From Micromonospora tulbaghiae (lineage in GTDB: Bacteria > Actinomycetota > Actinomycetes > Mycobacteriales > Micromonosporaceae): a stretch of 64,000 bases of DNA. The position numbers and the translations under genes were made by a program. The notes beneath the pieces are model-generated. The model made no database searches and was not told the origin of the DNA. It saw only the letters and a program-made list of their open reading frames with translations. The DNA lies in the NCBI RefSeq assembly GCF_900091605.1, contig NZ_FMCQ01000006.1:233940-297939 (forward strand), given 5' to 3'. Of this stretch, positions 7,294-14,923 are shown one piece after another. Every line of letters starts with the position of its first letter. The stretch's first letter is position 1.

Positions 7294-9450
7294 CTACCCG
7301 GCCGGGGCGTCGCCGACGCGCGACCCACCCGCCGGAATGAGGATTTCGAACCACACAGTCGAGCCGCGGACGGTCGGGTCGGTGCCCCAGGCGTCGCTCA
7401 GCTCCTCGATCAGGCCGAGCCCGCGGCCCCGGCTGCTGAGCGTGTCGGTCTGCGCCCGGGTGACCTGACCGCGGGTGCCGGAGTCGGCCACCGACACCAG
7501 CAACCGCTCGGCGGACAGGTCGACCTCGACCCGGGCGGCGGTGCCGGCGTGCAGCAGCGCGTTCGTGGTCAGCTCGCTCGTGCACAGCACGGCCGCGCCG
7601 ATCACCGCCTCGGGCACGTGCCACTCGCCGAGCTGCGCGGTCATCCAGTGCCGGACCCGGCTCGGCGCGGTCGGCTCGGCCGGCACCTCCATGCTCGCCG
7701 ACCGGCTGGGGCGCACCGCGTACTCCACCGCGAGCACCGCCACGTCGTCCTCGGTGGCGCCCGGCACCGACGCGGTCGCCACCGCGCACAGCGCGCGCGG
7801 ATCGCCGCCGGCCGCCCCGGTCACCGCCGCGCCCAGCCCGGCCATCCCGGCGGCCAGGTCCTGCCAGCGCCGCTCCACCACGCCGTCGCTGTAGAGCAGC
7901 AGGGTGTCGCCCGGGCGGAACGGCACGGTGGCGGTACGCGCCCGCCCACCACCCAGGCCCAGCGGAGGGGCGGGCGGCACGTCGACGAACTCGGCCACCG
8001 CCGCGTCGGGTCCGGCGCGCCGGATCAGCGGCGCGGGATGACCGGCGCTGGCGAGCGTGATCAGCTCGCGGTCCGCCTCGACCACGCCGAAGACCACTGT
8101 CACGAACAGCTCCTGGGTGCCGCCCTCGACACCGAGGCTGCTGACCAGCCGATCCAGGCCGTCGAGCACCGCGTCCGGGCGGGAGTCGACCAGGGCGAGC
8201 GCGCGCAGCGCGGCGCGTACCTGGCCCATCCGTGCGGCGGCCTGCACGTCGTGCCCGGCCACATCGCCCAGCACCACGCCAAGCGCGCCGGTGGGCAGCA
8301 GGAACGCGTCGTAGAAGTCGCCGCCGGCCGCGTTGCCGTCCACGCCCGGGTCGTAGCGGGCGGCGATGCGCAGCCGGGGCAGGTCCGGCAGCCGTTCCGG
8401 CAGCATGCTGCGCTGCAGCATCTGGGCGGTGCCGTGCTGGGTCTCGAAGCGGCGGGCCCGCTCGGCGGCCTGGCCGACCAGCTCCGCGGACGCGGTCAGC
8501 AGCGCCCGTTCGGCCGGGGACCAGGGACGCGGCGTCCGGTAGCCCACCGTGAGCGAGCCCCGGACCGCGGTGGTACGCAGCGGCAGCGCCGCCAGCGCGC
8601 GGATCTTCTCGTCGTGCCGGTCGGCCGCGACGCCGCGCAGCGGCTGCCCGTCGGCGGTGAACCAGGCCACGCCGCTGCGCGCGGTCACCACGGCCGGCAG
8701 CGGCGACTCGGCGGGCATCCGGCGCCACAGCGGGGGCAGCCGCTCGTCGGCCTCGTCGAGCAGTTCGCCGCGGATGCGGCGGACCAGCCGCCACGCGCTG
8801 CCCTCGTCCACCGCGAAGGACACCCGGTCGGCGTCGAAGGAGTGCAGGCAGTAGCGCAGCGTCACCCGCGCCACGTCGTCGAGCGTGAGCGTGCCGGCCA
8901 GCGCCGCCGCGAAGTCGCTCAGGCTCTGCAACTGCTGGGTCAGCTGGGTGGTCTGCGCCGAGACGGTGAGCACGCCGACGATGCGGCCGGCGGAGTCGCG
9001 GACCGGGCAGTGGCCCCGGGTGAACACGGCCGGCTCGGCCGGGCCCTGCCGGTCGGCCGACAGCACCGCCTCTCGTTGCAGGAACGGCTCGCCGTGCCGG
9101 TAGACCCGCTCCAGCGCCTCGCCGGCGCCCGGGTCGCGCCACACCTCGGCGAACGCCTCGGCCGCCGGCCGGCCCAGCGCGTCCGGGTGCCGGTCGCCGA
9201 TCAGCTCGGCGTACCCGTCGTTGTAGAAGACCACCAGGTCGTCGCCGAGGAGCAGAGCCATCGGCACGGGGGAGGCGAGCACCACGTCCGTCACGGCGCG
9301 TACCGCGGGATCCCAGGTGTGCGGGGCGCCCAGCGGCGTGCCGGCCCAGGGGTGGGCGGCCCCGGCCGTCTGCCCGCCGACGACGGGATCGGTGGGCGCT
9401 CCCGGTGCGGGGGCGGACGGTGTGGGAACCCGACCGGCGGTGCCTGGCAT
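7294..9450 (-). CDS. PAS-GAF-PP2C-HATPase protein (SpoIIE-type phosphatase)
   Basis: The 718-residue multidomain regulator has, in order, a PAS domain (about 45-165), a GAF domain (about 175-340), a PP2C/SpoIIE phosphatase (about 360-580, with GGDFYDAFLL and VLGDVAGHD) and an anti-sigma-factor type HATPase (about 600-715, with TSELTTNALLHAG and GRGLGLIEELSD). Such proteins can dephosphorylate anti-anti-sigma factors and phosphorylate them or bind sigma through the kinase module, so one protein could sit on both sides of a partner switch. The first 40 residues are Pro/Ala-rich. No sigma or STAS gene is nearby, so the partner is elsewhere. Confidence 0.88.
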   Translation of the reverse strand: MPGTAGRVPTPSAPAPGAPTDPVVGGQTAGAAHPWAGTPLGAPHTWDPAVRAVTDVVLASPVPMALLLGDDLVVFYNDGYAELIGDRHPDALGRPAAEAFAEVWRDPGAGEALERVYRHGEPFLQREAVLSADRQGPAEPAVFTRGHCPVRDSAGRIVGVLTVSAQTTQLTQQLQSLSDFAAALAGTLTLDDVARVTLRYCLHSFDADRVSFAVDEGSAWRLVRRIRGELLDEADERLPPLWRRMPAESPLPAVVTARSGVAWFTADGQPLRGVAADRHDEKIRALAALPLRTTAVRGSLTVGYRTPRPWSPAERALLTASAELVGQAAERARRFETQHGTAQMLQRSMLPERLPDLPRLRIAARYDPGVDGNAAGGDFYDAFLLPTGALGVVLGDVAGHDVQAAARMGQVRAALRALALVDSRPDAVLDGLDRLVSSLGVEGGTQELFVTVVFGVVEADRELITLASAGHPAPLIRRAGPDAAVAEFVDVPPAPPLGLGGGRARTATVPFRPGDTLLLYSDGVVERRWQDLAAGMAGLGAAVTGAAGGDPRALCAVATASVPGATEDDVAVLAVEYAVRPSRSASMEVPAEPTAPSRVRHWMTAQLGEWHVPEAVIGAAVLCTSELTTNALLHAGTAARVEVDLSAERLLVSVADSGTRGQVTRAQTDTLSSRGRGLGLIEELSDAWGTDPTVRGSTVWFEILIPAGGSRVGDAPAG

Positions 9451-9456
9451 GACCGC

Positions 9457-9462
9457 AGCCTA
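9457..9462 (-). promoter_or_regulatory. -10 box TAGGCT, leaderless-type
   Basis: On the minus strand TAGGCT ends 6 nt before the ATG at 9450 of the PAS/PP2C gene. Confidence 0.45.
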
Positions 9463-9650
9463 ACCGGAGCGTGGCCGGCGGGTTCCGATCATGCGTCCGT
9501 GGCGGGTGCCGGCGCCGGTCGGCGTGGACGTTCGGGCAGGTCAGGGCCGGTTCGGTGGGGCATGTCGGGAAATTGCCCCGGTTCGGTCCGGCGTGCTGCC
9601 CAGACCACTGGGTATGCGGGCGGCGCAGTTCACGCGACAGGAGGGACATC

Positions 9651-10511
9651 ATGCCGAAAACCCTCGCGGTCGGCCAGGTCGACATCAGTGCGGCCTGGAC
9701 CGACTTCTGGAGGTCGGTGCTGCTCTTCGTACCGCGGGCGATCGCGTTCATCGCGATCCTCGTCGTGGGTTGGCTCATCGCCCGAGCCGTCCTCAAAATC
9801 GTGGACGCGGCACTGGAACGGGTCGGATTCGACCGCGCCGTCGAGCGCGGTGGCATCAAACGGGCCCTGGAACGCACCAAGTACGACGCCAGCGACATCC
9901 TGGCCAAACTGGCCTACTACGCGGTCCTGCTGTTCACCCTGCAGTTCGCCTTCGGGGTGTGGGGACCGAACGCGATCAGCGACCTGATCCGCGGGGTGGT
10001 GTCCTGGCTGCCGCGGGCCTTCGTGGCGATCGTGATCGTGGTGATCGCGGCCGCCATCGCCAACGCCGTCCGGGACCTGGTGTCCGGCGCGCTCGGCGGG
10101 CTCTCGTACGGCCGCGTGCTGGCCGACGTGACGGCGATCTTCATCCTGGCGCTCGGGGTGATCGCCGCGCTGAACCAGGTGGGCATCGCCACCACGGTGA
10201 CCACACCGGTGCTGGTGGCGTTCCTCGCCACCGTGGCCGGCATCCTGATCATCGGTGTCGGTGGTGGTCTGGTGAAGCCGATGCAGGACCGCTGGGACGG
10301 GTGGCTGCACCGGGCCTCGGAGGAGTCCCGGGCGTTCCGGGAGCAGCGGCAGGCCCAGCAGGCCGGCCGGGGCGACTACGAACGCCGGATGGCCGACCGG
10401 GGCGGGCAGCCCGCGCCGGCGGCGCAGCAGTCGTCCATGTCGGGCGCGGGCACGTACCGCTCCGGCGAGGCGGGCGACGAGACGCAGCAGTTCCGTCGGC
10501 CGGGCGGCTGA
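9651..10511 (+). CDS. TM-helix-repeat membrane protein (mechanosensitive channel-like)
   Basis: This 286-residue membrane protein of the conserved TM-helix repeat family is related to small mechanosensitive channels but lacks the cytosolic MscS beta-domain. Segments are AIAFIAILVVGWLIARAVLK, an amphipathic linker, YAVLLFTLQFAFGV, AFVAIVIVVIAAAIANAV, and LADVTAIFILALGVIAAL plus a glycine-rich helix ending GGGLVKPM. The tail from about residue 210 is hydrophilic and Gln/Arg-rich. The open frame extends to 9471, but AGGAGGG lies 5 nt before the ATG at 9651. A GGGTAT box at 9610-9615 is compatible with a general-stress promoter, though I find no matching -35. Confidence 0.82.
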   Translation: MPKTLAVGQVDISAAWTDFWRSVLLFVPRAIAFIAILVVGWLIARAVLKIVDAALERVGFDRAVERGGIKRALERTKYDASDILAKLAYYAVLLFTLQFAFGVWGPNAISDLIRGVVSWLPRAFVAIVIVVIAAAIANAVRDLVSGALGGLSYGRVLADVTAIFILALGVIAALNQVGIATTVTTPVLVAFLATVAGILIIGVGGGLVKPMQDRWDGWLHRASEESRAFREQRQAQQAGRGDYERRMADRGGQPAPAAQQSSMSGAGTYRSGEAGDETQQFRRPGG

Positions 10512-10571
10512 CGGCAACGGGTGACGGGGTGTCCGCGGGGCGATCGCGGGCGCCCCGTAGCCGTCTCCGGG

Positions 10572-10934
10572 TCAGGCCAGGTGACGCGGGTCCAGCCCGC
10601 GGGCCAGCAGGCAGACCGCGAGCAGGCGGGTGAGCACCCAGTCCGGCTCGGACCAGTCCACAGACTCCGCGGGTGGCGTCCACCCGTGCTCCGACGCCGC
10701 GTCGCGGAGCCCTTCGGCGTACCCGGCGAGCGCCGCCACGGTCAGCGGGCAGCGGTCGCCGTCGAGGCTGTCGCGCACCCCCGCCGCGTGCTGGTCGACC
10801 TCGGCGAGCAGCCCGGGGTTGGCGTGGGCCGCGGCGAGGCCGGCGGTGCCGACGGCGGCGGTAAGCGTGGTGAGGGTCGACCGCGCGGCCACCGCCGCGG
10901 AGCGGGTCGCGACCCGGTTGTTCGGCACGCGCAT
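10572..10934 (-). CDS. Unknown soluble 120-aa protein
   Basis: I do not recognise this protein. It is alpha-helical and Ala-rich, with a basic first ten residues, a central helix-rich section (LTTLTAAVGTAGLAAAHANP, HAAGVRDSLDGDRCPLTVAALAG) and a conserved-looking end (SEPDWVLTRLLAVCLLARGL). No signal peptide or clear membrane helix is present. TAGCCT sits 8 nt upstream of the ATG, consistent with leaderless transcription. Codon usage matches the neighbours. It is divergent from the 11098 gene. Confidence 0.65.
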   Translation of the reverse strand: MRVPNNRVATRSAAVAARSTLTTLTAAVGTAGLAAAHANPGLLAEVDQHAAGVRDSLDGDRCPLTVAALAGYAEGLRDAASEHGWTPPAESVDWSEPDWVLTRLLAVCLLARGLDPRHLA

Positions 10935-11097
10935 GGTGTCCGAGGCTATCGCCGGTCACCGCGGGCCGACCTCGGCCGAGCGGCGGATGCCCGGGTCGTC
11001 CGGGGGAGCGGTCGCCTCCTCCGCCGGGATTGAGTCGCCCGTGCGGGGGCAGAAGTCCGGTACGCAGACCACACGATCGGGGTCACGGAGGGACACG

Positions 11098-11544
11098 ATG
11101 GGACAGCGGGCCGACGGACCGGACCGGGCACACCGGCGCCCGGACGGAGTGAGTGACGCCACGGTCGAGGCGCTGGGCAAGCTCAGCGAGGCCCTGGAGT
11201 GCGTCGAGCGGGCCCGCGGCCACCTGTACGAGCTGCACCAGCTCATCGGCCACGCCGACCTGATGCTCGACGACGCGGTGGAGATGTTCCGCTCCGCCGG
11301 TCATCCGGCGCTCGCCGAGCGGATCGACAGGGAAATGCTCGGCCGCAACGTCATCGCCGGGCGGTGGACGTTCCAGATCGTCGAGGACTTCGACGACGGG
11401 TACTACGCGCTCTTCCGGGAGCTGGACCGGCAGGCCCGCGACGAGCTGGTCGAGGGCCGGCGGCACCTCTACGAGGCGGAGATGAAGGAGCGCCGCCGCA
11501 GCCGGGGGGTGCCGGGGCACGAGGCGCGTCCCGGCACGGGCTGA
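11098..11544 (+). CDS. Unknown soluble helical protein
   Basis: A 148-residue hydrophilic protein that I cannot assign. Residues 20-75 form a predicted helical bundle (ALGKLSEALECVERARGH, then LYELHQLIGHADLMLDDAV). Next come EMFRSAGHPALAERIDREML and an aromatic stretch (WTFQIVEDFDDGYYALFREL). The tail is Arg-rich. The open frame reaches far upstream, but GGAGGG lies about 5 nt before the ATG at 11098, where the recognisable globular part begins. It converges on a small membrane protein gene whose stop is 1 bp away. Confidence 0.72.
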   Translation: MGQRADGPDRAHRRPDGVSDATVEALGKLSEALECVERARGHLYELHQLIGHADLMLDDAVEMFRSAGHPALAERIDREMLGRNVIAGRWTFQIVEDFDDGYYALFRELDRQARDELVEGRRHLYEAEMKERRRSRGVPGHEARPGTG

Positions 11545-11545
11545 C

Positions 11546-11758
11546 TCAGTCGGAGGAGCGGGCTTCGGCCGGGCGACGGCGGGCACCGTCGTCGGCGATG
11601 ATCACGGTCGCGACCATCAGTGCCACCACCAGGCTGAACAGCCAGGAGCTGTCCTCGGTGAACCGGGCGGAGACCGGAGCCTGGATGGCGGCGAGCAGGA
11701 AGCCCAGCCAGGCGAGCTTGCGCTGACGGTTGGAGAGGAAACCGGAGCCCTGTTGCAT
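11546..11758 (-). CDS. Small two-helix membrane protein
   Basis: This 70-residue protein has a basic N-terminus (FLSNRQRKL), then two hydrophobic helices (AWLGFLLAAIQAPVSA and WLFSLVVALMVATVIIA) joined by a short acidic loop, and a charged tail. It looks like a small membrane protein of unknown role. No strong ribosome-binding site precedes the ATG at 11758. It is convergent with the 11098 gene. Confidence 0.6.
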   Translation of the reverse strand: MQQGSGFLSNRQRKLAWLGFLLAAIQAPVSARFTEDSSWLFSLVVALMVATVIIADDGARRRPAEARSSD

Positions 11759-11921
11759 CCCGAAAGTCTTGCGCGCATCAGGGGGAGTGCCGTCAGCCGT
11801 TCGGCCGATTCTAGATGGGCTGTCCGTTTTTCCGGCTGTCCGTACCGCACTTTTTGTCGTTTCGGCCGAGCATGAATCCGGCGGCTGCGGGCATCGGCAC
11901 GGATGCCCGCAGCCGGCGGAA

Positions 11922-12182
11922 TCACATGCTGTCCGGGCCGGTCCGCCCGATCGTCGACGGCCGGTAGGCCCGGTCCGCGTCGGTCATCTCACGGCGCTCG
12001 GCCTCCGGGCCGGCGCCCCGGTCCACCGCCTCCGGGCCGTGGCCGAACGCGGCCTCCTCGCCGGCGTCGTTGGCGGTGACGTCGTCGCCCTGGCCGTCCG
12101 TGGCCGACCGGGCGATGGCCTGGTCCAGCTCGTGCAGGGGAGTACGGTCCTCGTCGCGCCACTGGCGGTCGTTGTCGGTCAT
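11922..12182 (-). CDS. Small acidic hydrophilic protein, unknown
   Basis: An 86-residue low-complexity acidic protein beginning MTDNDRQWRDEDRTPLHELD, with no recognisable domain. It sits among stress-type genes, and short disordered proteins of this kind are common there. The frame opens at 12257, but that extension is Arg/Gly-rich and unlike the rest. AGGGGA sits almost against the ATG at 12182, so the ribosome-binding site is poor and the start is uncertain. Confidence 0.5.
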   Translation of the reverse strand: MTDNDRQWRDEDRTPLHELDQAIARSATDGQGDDVTANDAGEEAAFGHGPEAVDRGAGPEAERREMTDADRAYRPSTIGRTGPDSM

Positions 12183-12281
12183 TCCCCTGCGGTACCCGGA
12201 CCGGATGACCGCAAACGGCCGGGCACGGCGATGGCCGCCGGCATCGCCGGCGGCCATCGAAACTCGGGTACGGGGGATGGA

Positions 12282-12743
12282 TCAGGGGGTCGGCCGGTCG
12301 ACCGCGCCGCGCCAGGCGCCCGTCTCCTGACCGCGTCGCTCGATGAACTGCTTGAACCGGTCCAGGTCGCCCTTGGCGCGCCGGTCGACCACGCCCAGCT
12401 TGTCGCCGGCCTTCTCGACCACGCCGTGCGGCTCGAACTCCATCTGGAGCGTGACCCGGGTGTGCCCCTCGTCGAGGCGGTGGAAGGTCACCACGCCCGC
12501 CTGCTGGGTGCCCCCGGTGGAGCGCCAGGCCACCCGCTCGTCGGGCAGCTGCTCGGTGATCTCGGCGTCGAACTCGCGCTTCACGCCCGCGATCTCGACG
12601 GTCCAGTGGGTCATCGTGTCCGAGAGCTGCCGGACCTCCTGCACGCCCTCCATGAAGTGCGGGAACTCCTCGAACTGGGTCCACTGGTCGTACGCGGTCC
12701 GGATCGGTACGTCAACGTCCACGTGCTCGGTAACGCCGCTCAT
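12282..12743 (-). CDS. SRPBCC (polyketide cyclase/START-like) protein
   Basis: This 153-residue protein has the helix-grip SRPBCC fold. VTEHVDVDVPIRTAYDQWTQ is followed by FEEFPHFMEGVQEVRQL, the usual pattern of membrane-associated or ligand-binding cyclase/dehydrase members, and by EITEQLPDERVAWRSTGG and VTLQMEFEP. The C-terminal helix (KGDLDRFKQFIERRG) closes the cavity. The ligand is unknown. AGGAGG lies about 9 nt before the ATG at 12743. It is followed upstream by the DUF2795 gene on the same strand, 56 bp away, probably in the same stress-related transcript. Confidence 0.83.
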   Translation of the reverse strand: MSGVTEHVDVDVPIRTAYDQWTQFEEFPHFMEGVQEVRQLSDTMTHWTVEIAGVKREFDAEITEQLPDERVAWRSTGGTQQAGVVTFHRLDEGHTRVTLQMEFEPHGVVEKAGDKLGVVDRRAKGDLDRFKQFIERRGQETGAWRGAVDRPTP

Positions 12744-12799
12744 GTCGGGGTTCCTCCTGTTCCGCTGGGTGTCTTCGTACGGGCCGTGGGCCGGCCCGC

Positions 12800-13216
12800 T
12801 CACCAGCGCGTCGTCTCGTTCCTGTGCCCGAGGGCGGCCCACACCTCGGAGATCGTCTGGTAACGGGTGCCCTCGGGCAGGGTCTCCAGGGCGGCGACGA
12901 TGTCCGCCGGCGCCTCGTTCTCCCGCGCGTTGGCAAGCAGCGCCTCCCGGTCGCCGGGCAGGGCGGTCATCGTGATGAACCGCCCCAGACGGCTGCGCGC
13001 CTCGACGTCCTCGGAGCTCATGCCCTGCGGCGCGCCGCTGCGCAGCTCCCCGGCCGGCGCCGTGGTGGCCTCCGGCTGGTCCTCGCCGGCCGGCTCCGGG
13101 ACCCGGAACTCCTCGGCCCGCGAACCGCCGGTGCCGGCGCCTTGGACGAGACCGCTGACCTCGCTGCTCATCTGGTCGTCGACCCTGGGCGAGTGCTTGC
13201 TGCTGCCACGTTCCAT
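12800..13216 (-). CDS. DUF2795 domain protein
   Basis: The 138-residue protein has a disordered N-terminal half (Gly/Glu/Pro-rich) and a C-terminal DUF2795 domain from about residue 78. The domain shows the family's helical pattern (LPGDREALLANARENEAP, DIVAALETLPEGTRYQTISEVWAAL). This small helical fold may bind nucleic acid or protein, but its role is not established. It lies directly upstream of the SRPBCC gene on the same strand and 57 bp downstream of the YihY gene, in a run of minus-strand stress-type genes. Confidence 0.78.
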   Translation of the reverse strand: MERGSSKHSPRVDDQMSSEVSGLVQGAGTGGSRAEEFRVPEPAGEDQPEATTAPAGELRSGAPQGMSSEDVEARSRLGRFITMTALPGDREALLANARENEAPADIVAALETLPEGTRYQTISEVWAALGHRNETTRW

Positions 13217-13273
13217 ACCTTGGGAGATGCCCCGGGGGGCCGCCGGTAAACCGGCGCCGGCCGGGGGAGCCGG

Positions 13274-14305
13274 TCATCCGGGCGGCAACCGGTCGGCCGT
13301 CTTCTCCCCGTCCGCCTTCTCTGCCTTGTCCTCGTCGGCCGGGGCGCGCGGCGGCAGCACCGGGTCGTCCGGTTCCTCCACCCCGGCCTGCATCGCCCGC
13401 CCGCGTTGCAGCTCGGCGTTCACCTGGACGCCGAGCATCAACGCGCAGTTGGACAGGTAGAGCCACACCAGGAACGCGATGACCGCGCCGAGACTGCCGT
13501 AGGTGACGTCGTACGAGCCGAAGTTGGCCACGTACAGGCCGAAACCGAAGGAGGCGAGCACCCAGGCCACGAGCGCGAGCGCGCCGCCCGGGGTGAGCCA
13601 GCGGAACCGCGGCTGGCGCACGTTCGGCGCGATCCAGAACAGCAGCGACAGCAGTGTCATGGCGACCACCGCGAGCAGCGGCCACTTCGCCACCGACCAC
13701 GTCGTGCGGGCCACCGCACCGGCGTGCAGCAGGTCGCCGACCGCGTCGGTGACCGGGCCGCTGACGATCAGCCCGGTGGCCACCACCGCGAGCAGTACGA
13801 TCGTCACCGCGGCCATGCCGATCTGCAACGGACGCAGCCGGTAGAACGGCCGGCCCTCCCGCACCGCGTAGATGGCGTTGGAGGCGCGGGTGAACGCGCC
13901 GATGAATCCGGACGCGGACCAGAGCGCGCCGAGCAGACCGAAGCTGAGCAGCACCTTCGCCGAACCCTGCTGCTCGACCACGTTGCGCACCACGCCCACG
14001 AACGCGTCGTTGCCGACCACCGAGCCGGCGCCGATCTCCCGGGCCAGGTCGATCACGGTGTCGACGGTGCGCGGGCCGTCCGAGACCAGGCCGACCAGTG
14101 CGACCACCACGATCGTGGACGGGAACAGCGCCAGCACCCCGTAGTAGGTGAGCGCCGCCGCCCAGTCGGCGCAGTTGTCGGTGACGAAACCCTTGCCGCT
14201 ACGCACCAGCACGCCCCGCCAGGTACGCCAGTTGAGCTGACGGATCCGCCGGGGGAGACGGGACCGCGTCCGGCCGCCGGCCGTCTGGGGTGTCGTCACG
14301 GTCAT
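13274..14305 (-). CDS. YihY/virulence-factor BrkB-family membrane protein
   Basis: This 343-residue protein has the six-helix YihY/BrkB core. The family opening DNCADWAAALTYYGVLALFPS leads into the first helix (IVVVALVGLVS), written here in parts. FSFGLLGALWSASGFIGAFTRASNAIY and the last helices (GAVIAFLVWLYLSNCALMLG, VQVNAELQR) are also conserved. The C-terminal 45 residues are charged. Despite older names it is not an RNase; the transport or envelope role is unsettled. The open frame extends to 14830, but GGAGGAGG sits just before the ATG at 14305. It is divergent from the ChaB gene. Confidence 0.85.
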   Translation of the reverse strand: MTVTTPQTAGGRTRSRLPRRIRQLNWRTWRGVLVRSGKGFVTDNCADWAAALTYYGVLALFPSTIVVVALVGLVSDGPRTVDTVIDLAREIGAGSVVGNDAFVGVVRNVVEQQGSAKVLLSFGLLGALWSASGFIGAFTRASNAIYAVREGRPFYRLRPLQIGMAAVTIVLLAVVATGLIVSGPVTDAVGDLLHAGAVARTTWSVAKWPLLAVVAMTLLSLLFWIAPNVRQPRFRWLTPGGALALVAWVLASFGFGLYVANFGSYDVTYGSLGAVIAFLVWLYLSNCALMLGVQVNAELQRGRAMQAGVEEPDDPVLPPRAPADEDKAEKADGEKTADRLPPG

Positions 14306-14444
14306 GTCCGCCTCCTCCAGGCCCGTGCCACCGGGCGTGGGCGGGCGGTACCCCCGGGCGGAAATCGACAAACCGGGTGCCGGTTTGCCCGCCGGGCGGG
14401 CGGGAACCACACCAGACACCCGATCGAGACTCCAGGAGGACGAG

Positions 14445-14849
14445 ATGCCCGGGCGCGAGGTACTGCCCAGCACGCTGCGGCGCTCCCCGGCGAAGGCGCA
14501 GCGGACCTGGGAGAAGACGCACGACTCGGCGGTCGAGACGTACGGCGAGGGGGAGCGGGCGCACCGCACCGCCTTCGCCGCGGTCAAGCACGAGTTCGAG
14601 AAGGTGGGTGACCACTGGGAGCCCAAGGGCCGCAAGGGGCCCAGCGACAAGCAGGCCGAGGGCGGCGGCCCGGCCCGGCGCGCGAAGACGGCCGGCGGGG
14701 TGGACGCCAACGCCACCAAGGACCACCTCATGGAGGTGGCGAAGAAGCTGGACGTGCGCGGCCGGTCCAGGATGACCAAACCGGAACTGGTCGAGGCGAT
14801 CGAGAAGGCCAACAACAACGCGACCCGCAAGGCCCGCGGGGGTCGCTGA
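14445..14849 (+). CDS. ChaB-family protein with C-terminal Rho_N/SAP-like helix pair
   Basis: The 134-residue protein has two parts. Residues 1-60 are a ChaB domain (LPSTLRRSPAKAQRTWEKTH, then YGEGERAHRTAFAAVKHEFEKVGDHWEPKG in pieces). Residues 95-130 match the Rho-N/SAP-type helix-extended-helix (TKDHLMEVAKKLDVRGRSRM, TKPELVEAIEKAN). The linker is Lys/Gly-rich. The second domain suggests nucleic-acid binding. ChaB was named for cation transport regulation in E. coli, but that role is weakly supported. CAGGAGG lies 5 nt before the ATG at 14445. Confidence 0.85.
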   Translation: MPGREVLPSTLRRSPAKAQRTWEKTHDSAVETYGEGERAHRTAFAAVKHEFEKVGDHWEPKGRKGPSDKQAEGGGPARRAKTAGGVDANATKDHLMEVAKKLDVRGRSRMTKPELVEAIEKANNNATRKARGGR

Positions 14850-14866
14850 ACCCTGGGGGTACGCGT

Positions 14867-14897
14867 CGAGCCCGGGACCGATGCGGTCCCGGGCTCG
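14867..14897. terminator. Bidirectional hairpin terminator
   Basis: Perfect 13-bp arms (CGAGCCCGGGACC at 14867-14879 and its complement at 14885-14897) with a GATGC loop. It lies between convergent ChaB and aldehyde dehydrogenase genes. Confidence 0.8.
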
Positions 14898-14923
14898 TGT
14901 CGTCCGGCCTCAGTCGTACGCTC

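Noticed and set aside
6349-9987. 1212-residue plus-strand open frame opposite the HAD and PP2C genes
   Set aside because: It is His/Arg/Gly-rich throughout with no domain, while the minus strand carries clear catalytic motifs.
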